From assembly GCA_964398215.1 (NCBI GenBank), contig CAYNNP010000344.1:1-5512 (forward strand): a stretch of 5,512 nucleotides of DNA, written 5' to 3'. Below, piece by piece: positions 1 through 5,418 of the stretch (position 1 is the stretch's first letter; the number at the start of each line of letters is the position of its first letter). The position numbers and the translations under genes were made by a program. The stretch is from CAYNNP01 sp964398215 (lineage in GTDB: Bacteria; Planctomycetota; Planctomycetia; Pirellulales; Pirellulaceae). The notes below the pieces were generated by a model. The model did no database searches and was not told the origin of the DNA. It worked only from the letters and a program-made list of their open reading frames with translations.

Positions 1-36
1 AAATTGGTCAGCTATCGATGATCGATTGGAGCGCTC

Positions 37-98
37 GGCTCCCTCACCCCCAGCCCCTCTCCCTCAACAAGTTGAAGGCGAGGGGAGCCAGTGTGGTT
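37..98. repeat. GAGGGGAGCC hairpin repeat, left copy
   Basis: GGCTCCC (37-43) is the reverse complement of GGGAGCC (83-89), and CCCCT (54-58) can pair with AGGGG (81-85). A small inner dyad, TCAA/TTGA, sits at 64-75. The right flank GAGGGGAGCC-A-GTGTG (80-95) matches the second copy at 458-473 with one change. The C-rich left arm is longer and less regular than in the second copy. Seen directly: the dyads and the shared right half. Inferred: the two belong to one dispersed family. The element is non-coding, and mobility is not shown. Confidence 0.6.
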
Positions 99-240
99 TT
101 CTTCGGATGCCCATCAGTTCGTTGCTTGGCTACTAATGTTCAACGCGCTCGTGGACGAGTTGGAATTCCTCATTGCTCGCAACCCATTATCGCTGTATGG
201 AGTTGTGGGCATTAGGTCACGTGAGCAAAAGAACGAATTG

Positions 241-284
241 CGATCTATGGGGGCACGGGACATGCACTCATAGATCGTGCCCCC
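241..284. repeat. Interleaved pair of 9-bp perfect inverted repeats
   Basis: Arm A, CGATCTATG (241-249), is the exact reverse complement of CATAGATCG (269-277). Arm B, GGGGGCACG (249-257), is the exact reverse complement of CGTGCCCCC (276-284). The order is A-B-A'-B', so the two hairpins compete: each arm touches or overlaps its neighbour by one or two bases and only about 11 nt separate B from A'. As RNA this would be two alternative stem-loops. A full pseudoknot with both 9-bp stems would have essentially no connecting loops. As DNA it could be a compound protein site or a rearranged repeat. No run of T follows on either strand, so a simple terminator is unlikely. Confidence 0.65.
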
Positions 285-428
285 GAGTTTGGCGGATGCC
301 TAGATGACTCCGCTTGCTAACTCAGAATGAGTTTAATGGATAACTGCTCTCGTCGCCAATTGATCCGAACCCTGGCAGATAGCCTTGTTGTGGCGGGCTT
401 TCGGGTCACGCCGACAGCCTTTGTCTCT

Positions 429-476
429 GGCTCCCCTCCCCCAAACCTGCTGAAGCCGAGGGGAGCCGGTGTGTTT
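429..476. repeat. GAGGGGAGCC hairpin repeat, right copy
   Basis: GGCTCCCCTC (429-438) and GAGGGGAGCC (458-467) form a perfect 10-bp inverted repeat around a 19-nt loop. The right arm and the following GTGTG-TTT (to 476) match the left copy at 80-98. The element begins 12 bp past the stop codon of the minus-strand protease gene. A strong 3'-end hairpin there could protect the mRNA or help end transcription, but no T-tract follows it on the minus strand, so intrinsic termination is not supported. I infer a dispersed palindromic repeat lodged in the 3' intergenic space. Confidence 0.65.
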
Positions 477-487
477 ACCGAAAAATA

Positions 488-2125
488 CTACTGACGTTTG
501 CTGATCAGGCTTTTTCGAGACGCCATTGATTCGATTGCTGCTTGCAATACTGCGTCAGCTGTATCCGAAGTGATTTCTCCGGCGTCATTGGGACGTGCGG
601 TGATGTGGGTCTTTTCGACAGCTAACGTTGGTTGGACGCCGTTGTGGCTGATGGCGCGACCGCTGGGGGAATAGAATTTTGATGTCGTTAGACAGAGGCC
701 AAACTTTGAACTGTGCATGCGAAAGATACCTTGCACGCTGCCTTTGCCGAAACTTGTTTCACCCACAATCTTGCCTCGACCACTGTCGCCAATCGCACCG
801 GCAAAAACTTCGCTTGCACTTGCACTTTCGTCGTCAATCAACACGGCCAACGGGATGCTCTGCCAAGTATTCGGTCGATGGGCAACGTACTCGAAATTCT
901 CTCGAACATTACGTCCACGCGTCGTCACAATCTTGCCTTCGGTAAGAAACCGATCTGCAATCTCGATTGCTGGCGTTAGTAGTCCGCCTGGATTTCCACG
1001 CACGTCAATGATTAGTGACGTCATGCCTTGGCGTTGAAGGTTCCAGATCGCATTTTCGATTTCGCGAACCGTTGTTTTCTGAAAACTCGTTAGCCGAAAG
1101 TAACCCACGCGATTTTTCAGGTCGACCAAGTGGATATTCTTTACACATGGAACTTCAACCCGTCGTCGCTGGATCCGTAATTCTCGTGATCGCCCATCTT
1201 TGTTGACGACAGTCAGCGTTACATAGGATTGCGCTGGACCGCGAAGCAAGTCAGCGACAACATTGGGATCCACTTCGTCGGTTCGCGAACCAGCAACGCT
1301 GACGATTTTGTCGCCCGCTTTTACGCCCGCATCCTCAGCCGGCCCGCTTTCAATCACACTCACGATATCAAGACACTTGTCGCCCGACTTTAGCTCGACG
1401 CCCAAACCAACCAAGTTGCCTTCTAAGCCGGAGAACATTTCGTCCAACTGCTGCCCTGAAAGCAATCTTGTATAGGGATCAAGCGTCGAGACCGCTCCAC
1501 CAACGTATTCCATGATGGTGGCGTTGGTTGGAATTCCAAGTTCAACGTTTGCCAGTTGAGCAACGTAAGCCGCGTTGGCTCGCAAGTCGTGCCGCGATGC
1601 GTTCTCGCGGTTTTGGATACGTTTGTGCAGTCCTTGGCGAAACTTTTCGATCTTCTCTGCATCAACGTTCGGCAACAGGTGCTCGATAAAACGATCTTCT
1701 GTCAACGCAACTTCTAGTGATGCCGTGCCATACAAAAACACTCGCGACCATTCTACTTCGTCAACATAGTGTGACTGCAAGTTCGCAAGGATCTCGCCGT
1801 ACAAATCGAGTGCTTGGTTGGTACCGATCTTGTCGATTGATTCGCGAAAGGAAGTATCTTGATAGCGACGCTTCACATCATAGTGAAGTCGGCAGATGAT
1901 CAATCTCTGGTAGAGCGTTTTGTCATCGGGGTACAAACGCGTTTGTTTGTCGTAATGACGAATCGCGTCTTCCCAAGAATGCTGTTTTTCCAGATCAAGC
2001 CCCTGCTCGATCGCAGCATTCACGCTCACTGCATTGGCGTCGTCTGCACGAAGCGTTGTCGGTGCGGACAACAGAACTACCGTGACAGCCAAAGTCATCA
2101 TGAAGCCATGACAACAATGTTTCAT
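488..2125 (-). CDS. Exported S41-family C-terminal processing peptidase (CtpA/Prc type)
   Basis: Serine endopeptidase of the S41 family, which in bacteria degrades or trims periplasmic proteins from their C-termini. The product is 545 aa from the chosen ATG. Residues 1-27 form a signal peptide (hydrophobic stretch about 11-21, likely cleavage after LRA). About 38-80 is TPR-like. A PDZ domain spans about 235-316 (carboxylate-binding loop GLGV near 240, then SGPAEDAG and GDKI). The catalytic domain has DVRGNPGG at 374-381 and DESASASEVF near 432-441. Aligned with E. coli Prc (S430, D441, K455), the catalytic Ser is S436, with D447 and K461 in SFGKGSVQ; the spacing is identical, so the enzyme should be active. 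The start at 2125 is chosen because it opens the signal peptide directly and GGGA lies 4 nt upstream. In-frame ATG 2149 and GTG 2212 are alternatives. The gene is divergent from the hydrolase gene. The family assignment is firm; the substrate is unknown. Confidence 0.93.
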   Translation of the reverse strand: MKHCCHGFMMTLAVTVVLLSAPTTLRADDANAVSVNAAIEQGLDLEKQHSWEDAIRHYDKQTRLYPDDKTLYQRLIICRLHYDVKRRYQDTSFRESIDKIGTNQALDLYGEILANLQSHYVDEVEWSRVFLYGTASLEVALTEDRFIEHLLPNVDAEKIEKFRQGLHKRIQNRENASRHDLRANAAYVAQLANVELGIPTNATIMEYVGGAVSTLDPYTRLLSGQQLDEMFSGLEGNLVGLGVELKSGDKCLDIVSVIESGPAEDAGVKAGDKIVSVAGSRTDEVDPNVVADLLRGPAQSYVTLTVVNKDGRSRELRIQRRRVEVPCVKNIHLVDLKNRVGYFRLTSFQKTTVREIENAIWNLQRQGMTSLIIDVRGNPGGLLTPAIEIADRFLTEGKIVTTRGRNVRENFEYVAHRPNTWQSIPLAVLIDDESASASEVFAGAIGDSGRGKIVGETSFGKGSVQGIFRMHSSKFGLCLTTSKFYSPSGRAISHNGVQPTLAVEKTHITARPNDAGEITSDTADAVLQAAIESMASRKSLISKRQ

Positions 2126-2212
2126 TAGATCCCGTGCGAGAGGATGCATGCCAAATCCACCAAGAGCGTCCAGGGAGACACCGGAAATCGGGAGGTTGAA
2201 AATCCAGTGCAC

Positions 2213-2244
2213 GGCCGCGTTTAAGACGCTTAAATTGGGCGGCC
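2213..2244 (-). promoter_or_regulatory. Two-segment hairpin/operator at the protease transcript start
   Basis: An outer 6-bp dyad GGCCGC/GCGGCC (2213-2218 and 2239-2244) encloses an inner 6-bp dyad TTTAAG/CTTAAA (2220-2225 and 2229-2234) around a 3-base loop. A small asymmetric internal loop (one base against four) separates them. The predicted +1 of the protease promoter, about 2243, lies at its edge, so it would be either the 5'-terminal stem-loop of the mRNA or an operator covering +1 to about +30. The dyad is seen directly; the role is inferred. It also argues against translation starting at GTG 2212, immediately beyond the stem. Confidence 0.55.
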
Positions 2245-2249
2245 ATGGG

Positions 2250-2278
2250 AATATAGGTCACAAAGGCTGCCTGGTCAA
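2250..2278 (-). promoter_or_regulatory. Predicted sigma-70-type promoter of the S41 protease gene
   Basis: Read on the minus strand, -35 TTGACC (2278-2273, 5/6 to TTGACA), a 17-bp spacer and -10 TATATT (2255-2250, 5/6 to TATAAT) make a near-consensus housekeeping promoter. Transcription would begin near 2243. That gives a leader of about 118 nt to ATG 2125 and about 31 nt to the alternative GTG 2212. Both hexamers and the ideal spacer are visible; activity is inferred. Confidence 0.6.
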
Positions 2279-2520
2279 AAAATCCTCAGCGTCGATGAAC
2301 AAGAAATCAAATTCCGTTGTTCAAAAGAGTTGTCAGTGAACGATTATTCCGGTCGTCCGATGCAACTGAGCTTGAACCCGCGACGTTTCGCGGCGTCGCT
2401 GTGTTTCACACTGAGTTTTATGCGCTTCCTGGCGCGATGAGAATCAAACGATTCCTCTTGGCTTCAATTCAAGGTTATGCACTGTCCACTCCAGCGACAA
2501 CGCGCAAAGACCAAGATCCG

Positions 2521-2550
2521 TTGACATCGTCGCTGAACGCCGCCTACCGT
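2521..2550 (+). promoter_or_regulatory. Weak candidate promoter for the hydrolase gene
   Basis: A perfect -35 hexamer TTGACA (2521-2526) is followed after 18 bp by TACCGT (2545-2550), which matches the -10 consensus at only three positions. It would give a leader of about 38 nt to ATG 2595. The -35 is clear but the -10 is poor, so this is only a pointer. An activator-dependent or alternative-sigma promoter is equally possible. Confidence 0.2.
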
Positions 2551-2594
2551 CCTCATGATCAGCAAACTCTGTGCGAGTAAACTCTCACCTCTTT

Positions 2595-4664
2595 ATGTCC
2601 GTCGATCCTCGTCATCGCTCTGTCGGTACTGAATGCAATCGCGTTCAGCGATCGTGCTGCGCCGTGCTAATCAATGCACTGGTGTTAGTAACGTTGATGA
2701 CTTTCAGCGGATGCGCGGGCCAACGATATGTCGTTGATCGCAAAGTCCGTGCGAATCCACTACAACGAACGCTCAAGCTACTGCGGGTTCGCGGCCCAAA
2801 GATCAGTCAGCGTACAGTCGGCACGTTGCGAAAATATGGTCTTTCCGGAAAGTACCGAAAATCGCTGAAAGAATGTTTCACGAAAATGCGTGAAACAGTG
2901 CGGCAGAATCCAGATTCAGAATTGATATACGCGTTAAGCGAATTGGCCTACGTCGAAGCTAAAAAGGCTCAGCGACAAGGCAACGACACTATGGCTTTGA
3001 ATTACTACGGTATCGCGCTGACAAATAGTTACGACTACCTATTCAGCGAAGATCTGCAGCGCACGCGGAATCAATACGATCCGCAGTTCCGCGCGGCTTG
3101 CGATCTGTACAACCAGTCGCTCGAAGATACGCTGCGTCTGATGGTTAAAGACAACCGGTTGCAGCCAGGGCAAGTTTATCGCGTAAAAACCGAGGACCGC
3201 GAGTTCTTGGTGCGTACCGAAATGCGCGGTCAGTGGCATACGGATGAATTTGAGAACTATGAATTCGTTAGCGATTATGAGATCGGTGTCCTGCGCAGTC
3301 GACACACGACTTATGGGTTGGGTGTTCCACTGGTTGCCGTGCGGCGCCCCAAGAATTCAACGACCGACCAACGCGAAGAGTACTATCCGAAAGGATTGAG
3401 TTACGGTGTAACGGCTCTGATGCGCTGCGCGAAACCTGAAGGCGGTCGTACAGGCGACGCGACCACTTGTGTATTGGAATTCTTTGATCCGTTGACCGCG
3501 AATCAGATTCAGCTTGCCGATCATTGGGTCCCACTGGAAACGGACCTCACAACGCCTCTTGCTTACTTTTTGGATAGCCCAGAGTTTCGTGCGCGTAACC
3601 AAGCCACTGAGGGTCTGATCAACCCTGCCAGTTCAACCAAGAAACGCGGCCTGTACATGCTGGAGCCTTATGACCCGAAACGGATACCTGTTTTGATGGT
3701 GCATGGGTTATGGTCCAGCCCAGTGACATGGATGGACATGTTCAACGACCTGCGGAGTTTTCCGGAGATTCGAAAGCGTTACCAATTCTGGTTCTATCTG
3801 TATCCTTCGGGGCAACCGTTTTGGATCAGTGCGACCCAGCTTCGTGAAGACCTCAAGCAGTTGCGTTCCACGGTTGATCCACAACAAAAGCACAAGCCGC
3901 TGGACCAAATGGTCTTGGTTGGTCACAGCATGGGCGGATTGATCAGCCGCATGCAAACCATCGATAGCCGCGATGACTTTTGGCGAATCGTAAGCAACGA
4001 GCCGTACAAGGATGCTGGTCAGGCCACGCAAGAACTGAACGGTCCTACCGATGCCAAGACTCAGTTGGTTAGCAATTTGTTCTTCAAGCCCAACCAATCG
4101 ATCAAGCGTGTGGTGACGATCGGGACGCCCCACCGAGGTTCCCGGTTTGCAAATGAATACACGCGATGGTTAGCCCGAAAGATAATCAAACTGCCGCAGA
4201 TGTCGGTGTCGATTGGCAATACGATTGTTCAACAGAACCCGAACGTCTTTAAACGGTCGCAGTTGTTGACGGTTGCAAATGGAATTGATTCACTTGCATC
4301 AGATTCGCCTATCTTTCCTGTGATGTTGGAAGCGAAGTACGCGCCGGATGTTAAGTTCCACAATATCATTGGTGTGCTGGAAGACCCGTCGCTTCTGCAG
4401 AGCCAGAGTGGACCGGGCGATGGGGTTGTGAACTACAACAGCGCCAAGATGCAGGACGTCGAAAGCGAGCATGTGATCGATGCGGAACACACGACGATCC
4501 ACATGACCGGGCAAGCAATGTTTGAAGTCCGGCGAATCCTGCTGGAACACATGCGAGAAATTGATTCTCGTGATCGTGTTGCGGCGTTGCCGGAAACTGA
4601 GAAAGAGTATAGCGCGTCGGAATCCGAACAGACGACTGAGTTGCAAGAATTGATTTTGCGCTAA
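2595..4664 (+). CDS. Putative lipoprotein with C-terminal alpha/beta-hydrolase (lipase/esterase-like) domain
   Basis: A putative serine hydrolase acting on an unknown ester or lipid, probably anchored to a membrane facing the periplasm. It is 689 aa from ATG 2595; GTG 2571 would add eight residues, and neither start has a clear ribosome binding site. A hydrophobic segment (about 22-36) ends in a lipobox-like TFSGC with lipidation candidate C40; F at -3 is atypical. About 86-150 is helical and TPR-like (SELAYVEAKKAQ, ALNYYGIAL), and the region to about 360 matches no family I know. The hydrolase fold covers about 363-652: oxyanion-loop VHGLW (369-373), nucleophile elbow GHSMGG (443-448, Ser445), TIGTPHRGS (508-516), probable acid D609 in GPGDGVV, and catalytic His H632 or H636. 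The HGLW, GHSMGG and GTPHRGS set resembles PGAP1/DUF676-type lipases. The C-terminus is acidic. The fold is secure; substrate and anchoring are inferred. Confidence 0.88.
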   Translation: MSVDPRHRSVGTECNRVQRSCCAVLINALVLVTLMTFSGCAGQRYVVDRKVRANPLQRTLKLLRVRGPKISQRTVGTLRKYGLSGKYRKSLKECFTKMRETVRQNPDSELIYALSELAYVEAKKAQRQGNDTMALNYYGIALTNSYDYLFSEDLQRTRNQYDPQFRAACDLYNQSLEDTLRLMVKDNRLQPGQVYRVKTEDREFLVRTEMRGQWHTDEFENYEFVSDYEIGVLRSRHTTYGLGVPLVAVRRPKNSTTDQREEYYPKGLSYGVTALMRCAKPEGGRTGDATTCVLEFFDPLTANQIQLADHWVPLETDLTTPLAYFLDSPEFRARNQATEGLINPASSTKKRGLYMLEPYDPKRIPVLMVHGLWSSPVTWMDMFNDLRSFPEIRKRYQFWFYLYPSGQPFWISATQLREDLKQLRSTVDPQQKHKPLDQMVLVGHSMGGLISRMQTIDSRDDFWRIVSNEPYKDAGQATQELNGPTDAKTQLVSNLFFKPNQSIKRVVTIGTPHRGSRFANEYTRWLARKIIKLPQMSVSIGNTIVQQNPNVFKRSQLLTVANGIDSLASDSPIFPVMLEAKYAPDVKFHNIIGVLEDPSLLQSQSGPGDGVVNYNSAKMQDVESEHVIDAEHTTIHMTGQAMFEVRRILLEHMREIDSRDRVAALPETEKEYSASESEQTTELQELILR

Positions 4665-4681
4665 GCGTGTTTGATCACCAT

Positions 4682-4705
4682 GGCGGCAACTTCCCTGAAG
4701 CCGCC
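4682..4705. terminator. GC-rich hairpin between convergent genes
   Basis: GGCGGC (4682-4687) and GCCGCC (4700-4705) pair around a 12-nt loop that contains a further TTC/GAA match. The hairpin starts 17 bp past the hydrolase stop and sits between two converging genes, where a bidirectional terminator is expected. Neither side has a run of T, so it may be a 3'-stabilising stem or need Rho. A weaker GGCAG/CTGCC dyad (4735-4739/4749-4753) lies just past the csrA stop. Confidence 0.4.
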
Positions 4706-4763
4706 CTCAGACCGGTAGCAAACTTGTTGTCACAGGCAGCAATTACAACTGCCAAGCGTCTGA

Positions 4764-5138
4764 CTACACTGCTGCTACGAACTTAGCCAGGGGAGCAGGG
4801 TTCAATTGAGCGTCGGATCCATCAGCTTTCACAGTGCCGACAAAGATCTTTGGTTTTGACGCGGTCGCGGCATTGATCCGATTGGTCGCCCCATTTGCCT
4901 TGACCGGCTGCGGATGTGCGAAAGCTTCTTCGCGACGGCTGATCTGGGGACCGCCGCCTAACATTTCTTCTACCGCGTCGAACTCCTCAGTGGGCTCAAG
5001 CTCACTGCGCAAGATTCGTTTTTCGCGTGGTGCATCGATTCCAATTCGTACCGTGTTACCGCGGAGTCGGACGATCGTGATTTTGATGTCGTCGCCGATC
5101 AAGATTTGTTCGTTTGTTTTCCGTGTTAGAACTAGCAT
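4764..5138 (-). CDS. csrA: CsrA/RsmA translational regulator with long C-terminal tail
   Basis: Small dimeric RNA-binding protein that binds GGA motifs in mRNA leaders, usually blocking translation; in other bacteria it governs carbon storage, motility and surface growth. The product is 124 aa. Residues 1-47 align without gaps to E. coli CsrA (61 aa): MLVLTRK at the N-terminus, IGDDIKI, GNTVRIGIDAP (28-38) and RILRSEL (41-47). The key RNA contacts L4 and R44 are both present. After about residue 60 comes a tail of some 60 residues, rich in Ala, Asn, Lys and Pro, with no motif I know; most CsrA proteins end at 60-80 aa. The start is fixed by family alignment and by AAAGGAA with GGA 7 nt upstream. 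A longer in-frame opening to 5273 is rejected because it would prepend 45 non-family residues. The gene is convergent with the hydrolase gene and appears monocistronic. Regulation is described under the leader and promoter entries. Confidence 0.95.
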   Translation of the reverse strand: MLVLTRKTNEQILIGDDIKITIVRLRGNTVRIGIDAPREKRILRSELEPTEEFDAVEEMLGGGPQISRREEAFAHPQPVKANGATNRINAATASKPKIFVGTVKADGSDAQLNPAPLAKFVAAV

Positions 5139-5169
5139 TGCAGTTTCCTTTGCTGTCAGAGTGAAATCC
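5139..5169 (-). promoter_or_regulatory. csrA leader with paired GGA sites, one in the Shine-Dalgarno
   Basis: On the csrA strand, UUUGGAUUU (GGA at 5169-5167) and AAAGGAAAC (GGA at 5148-5146) are separated by exactly 18 nt. The second GGA is the Shine-Dalgarno core, 7 nt before the ATG. CsrA binds GGA motifs and a dimer can bridge two of them; a spacing near 18 nt is known to be favourable. The arrangement suggests that CsrA covers its own ribosome binding site. The motifs and spacing are seen directly; autorepression is inferred. Confidence 0.5.
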
Positions 5170-5171
5170 AA

Positions 5172-5197
5172 ATTGCTCGTGAACTGTCGCGAGCAAT
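5172..5197 (-). promoter_or_regulatory. 8-bp hairpin at the predicted csrA mRNA 5' end
   Basis: ATTGCTCG and CGAGCAAT (5172-5179 and 5190-5197) form a perfect 8-bp inverted repeat around a 10-nt loop. The base at 5197 is the +1 expected from the sigma-54-like promoter, so the transcript would open directly with this stem-loop, followed 2 nt later by the first GGA motif. It could protect the 5' end, present the GGA sites unpaired, or be a DNA operator. The dyad is certain; its role is inferred. Confidence 0.5.
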
Positions 5198-5207
5198 GTA
5201 AGGCTAG

Positions 5208-5224
5208 AGCAGCCAGCGTGCCAA
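5208..5224 (-). promoter_or_regulatory. Predicted sigma-54 (RpoN) -24/-12 promoter of csrA
   Basis: On the minus strand, TTGGCACG-CTGG-CTGCT matches the sigma-54 consensus YTGGCACG-N4-TTGCW at all eight positions of the -24 block and four of five of the -12 block. The invariant GG (5222-5221) and GC (5210-5209) are separated by exactly 10 bp. Start of transcription is expected near 5197, giving a 59-nt leader. No good -35/-10 pair was found in this stretch. Sigma-54 promoters need an ATP-driven enhancer-binding protein, and a candidate pair of sites lies upstream. This is sequence-based prediction only. Confidence 0.55.
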
Positions 5225-5269
5225 ACAAGTTAACGCTTGAATGGAAAAGGGTTGTAACTGCACTGCCTG

Positions 5270-5374
5270 TCACGACTTGCGTTTTAAAATTGCAATTACA
5301 AGAACCTGCCCGACAGTTTGCGAATGGTAGATTTTACAATCCGTTTGCAAAAATCCGTGAAACGCAAGTCGTGA
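5270..5374. repeat. 15-bp inverted pair upstream of csrA, possible enhancer sites
   Basis: TCACGACTTGCGTTT (5270-5284) recurs as its exact reverse complement AAACGCAAGTCGTGA (5360-5374). The copies are 75 bp apart, or 90 bp centre to centre. Relative to the predicted csrA start they lie at about -73/-87 and -163/-177, the usual range for enhancer-binding protein sites. The second copy overlaps a direct repeat CGTGAAAC (5356-5363 and 5370-5377). The repeat is certain; binding by an activator is inferred. A long-range hairpin is the alternative. Confidence 0.55.
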
Positions 5375-5376
5375 AA

Positions 5377-5397
5377 CTCCGTTTGTTTTCAACGGAG
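5377..5397. repeat. Short 7-bp inverted repeat
   Basis: CTCCGTT (5377-5383) and AACGGAG (5391-5397) are perfect reverse complements around TGTTTTC. The dyad abuts the second CGTGAAAC copy in the csrA upstream region. It could be an operator half-site pair or a small stem-loop; no T-tract follows. Function unknown. Confidence 0.4.
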
Positions 5398-5418
5398 AAT
5401 GAACGACATTGGCGCACG

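Larger units (their letters stand above)
1..487. other. Gene-free region with dispersed inverted repeats
   Basis: I see no convincing gene in these 487 bases. The short plus-strand reading frames here (60-65 codons) begin in or run through repeat sequence, have no ribosome binding site and show no recognisable domain. The stretch holds two related GAGGGGAGCC hairpin elements near its ends, an interleaved palindrome pair at 241-284, and a perfect 8-bp palindrome TCACGTGA at 217-224. I saw no tRNA or other structured RNA gene. It is best read as a repeat-bearing intergenic region downstream of the minus-strand protease gene. Whatever gene lies to the left is outside the window. Confidence 0.6.
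2126..2594. other. Divergent intergenic control region
   Basis: About 470 bp separate the divergent protease and hydrolase starts. The protease side holds a good sigma-70-type promoter with a hairpin at its predicted start point. The hydrolase side shows only weak signals: TTGACA at 2521-2526 with a poor -10 (TACCGT, 2545-2550, 18-bp spacer), and a near-palindrome GTG-C-GAGT-AA-ACTC-T-CAC at 2571-2588. Minor dyads are GAACAA/TTGTTC (2297-2302/2317-2322), GCGACG/CGTCGC (2380-2385/2394-2399) and GAATC/GATTC (2441-2445/2450-2454). A plus-strand frame at 2317-2580 ends across the alternative GTG start but looks non-coding. Confidence 0.5.

Noticed and set aside
18..273. Two short plus-strand frames of 60-65 codons at the left end
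   Set aside because: They run through the repeat element, lack ribosome binding sites and have no family resemblance.
241..284. Stable H-type pseudoknot formed by both 9-bp stems at once
   Set aside because: The connecting loops would be zero-length or overlapping, which is sterically unfavourable; alternative hairpins are more plausible.
1995..2261. Minus-strand frame of 88 codons overlapping the protease N-terminus
   Set aside because: It overlaps the better supported protease frame, and its ATG at 2246 lies upstream of the predicted transcription start.
2317..2580. Plus-strand frame of 87 codons before the hydrolase gene
   Set aside because: It starts with TTG, has no ribosome binding site and no recognisable domain. 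The inner ATG at 2437 opens a faintly signal-like segment but gives only 48 codons. Its overlap with GTG 2571 is not enough to support coupling.
3708..4646. Antisense frames of 141 and 115 codons inside the hydrolase gene
   Set aside because: They mirror the codon structure of the well-supported sense gene and show no domain of their own.
5139..5273. Upstream in-frame extension of csrA to GTG 5273 (169 aa)
   Set aside because: It would add 45 residues before the canonical MLVLTR start, lies across the predicted promoter and hairpin, and lacks a ribosome binding site, whereas ATG 5138 has a good one.
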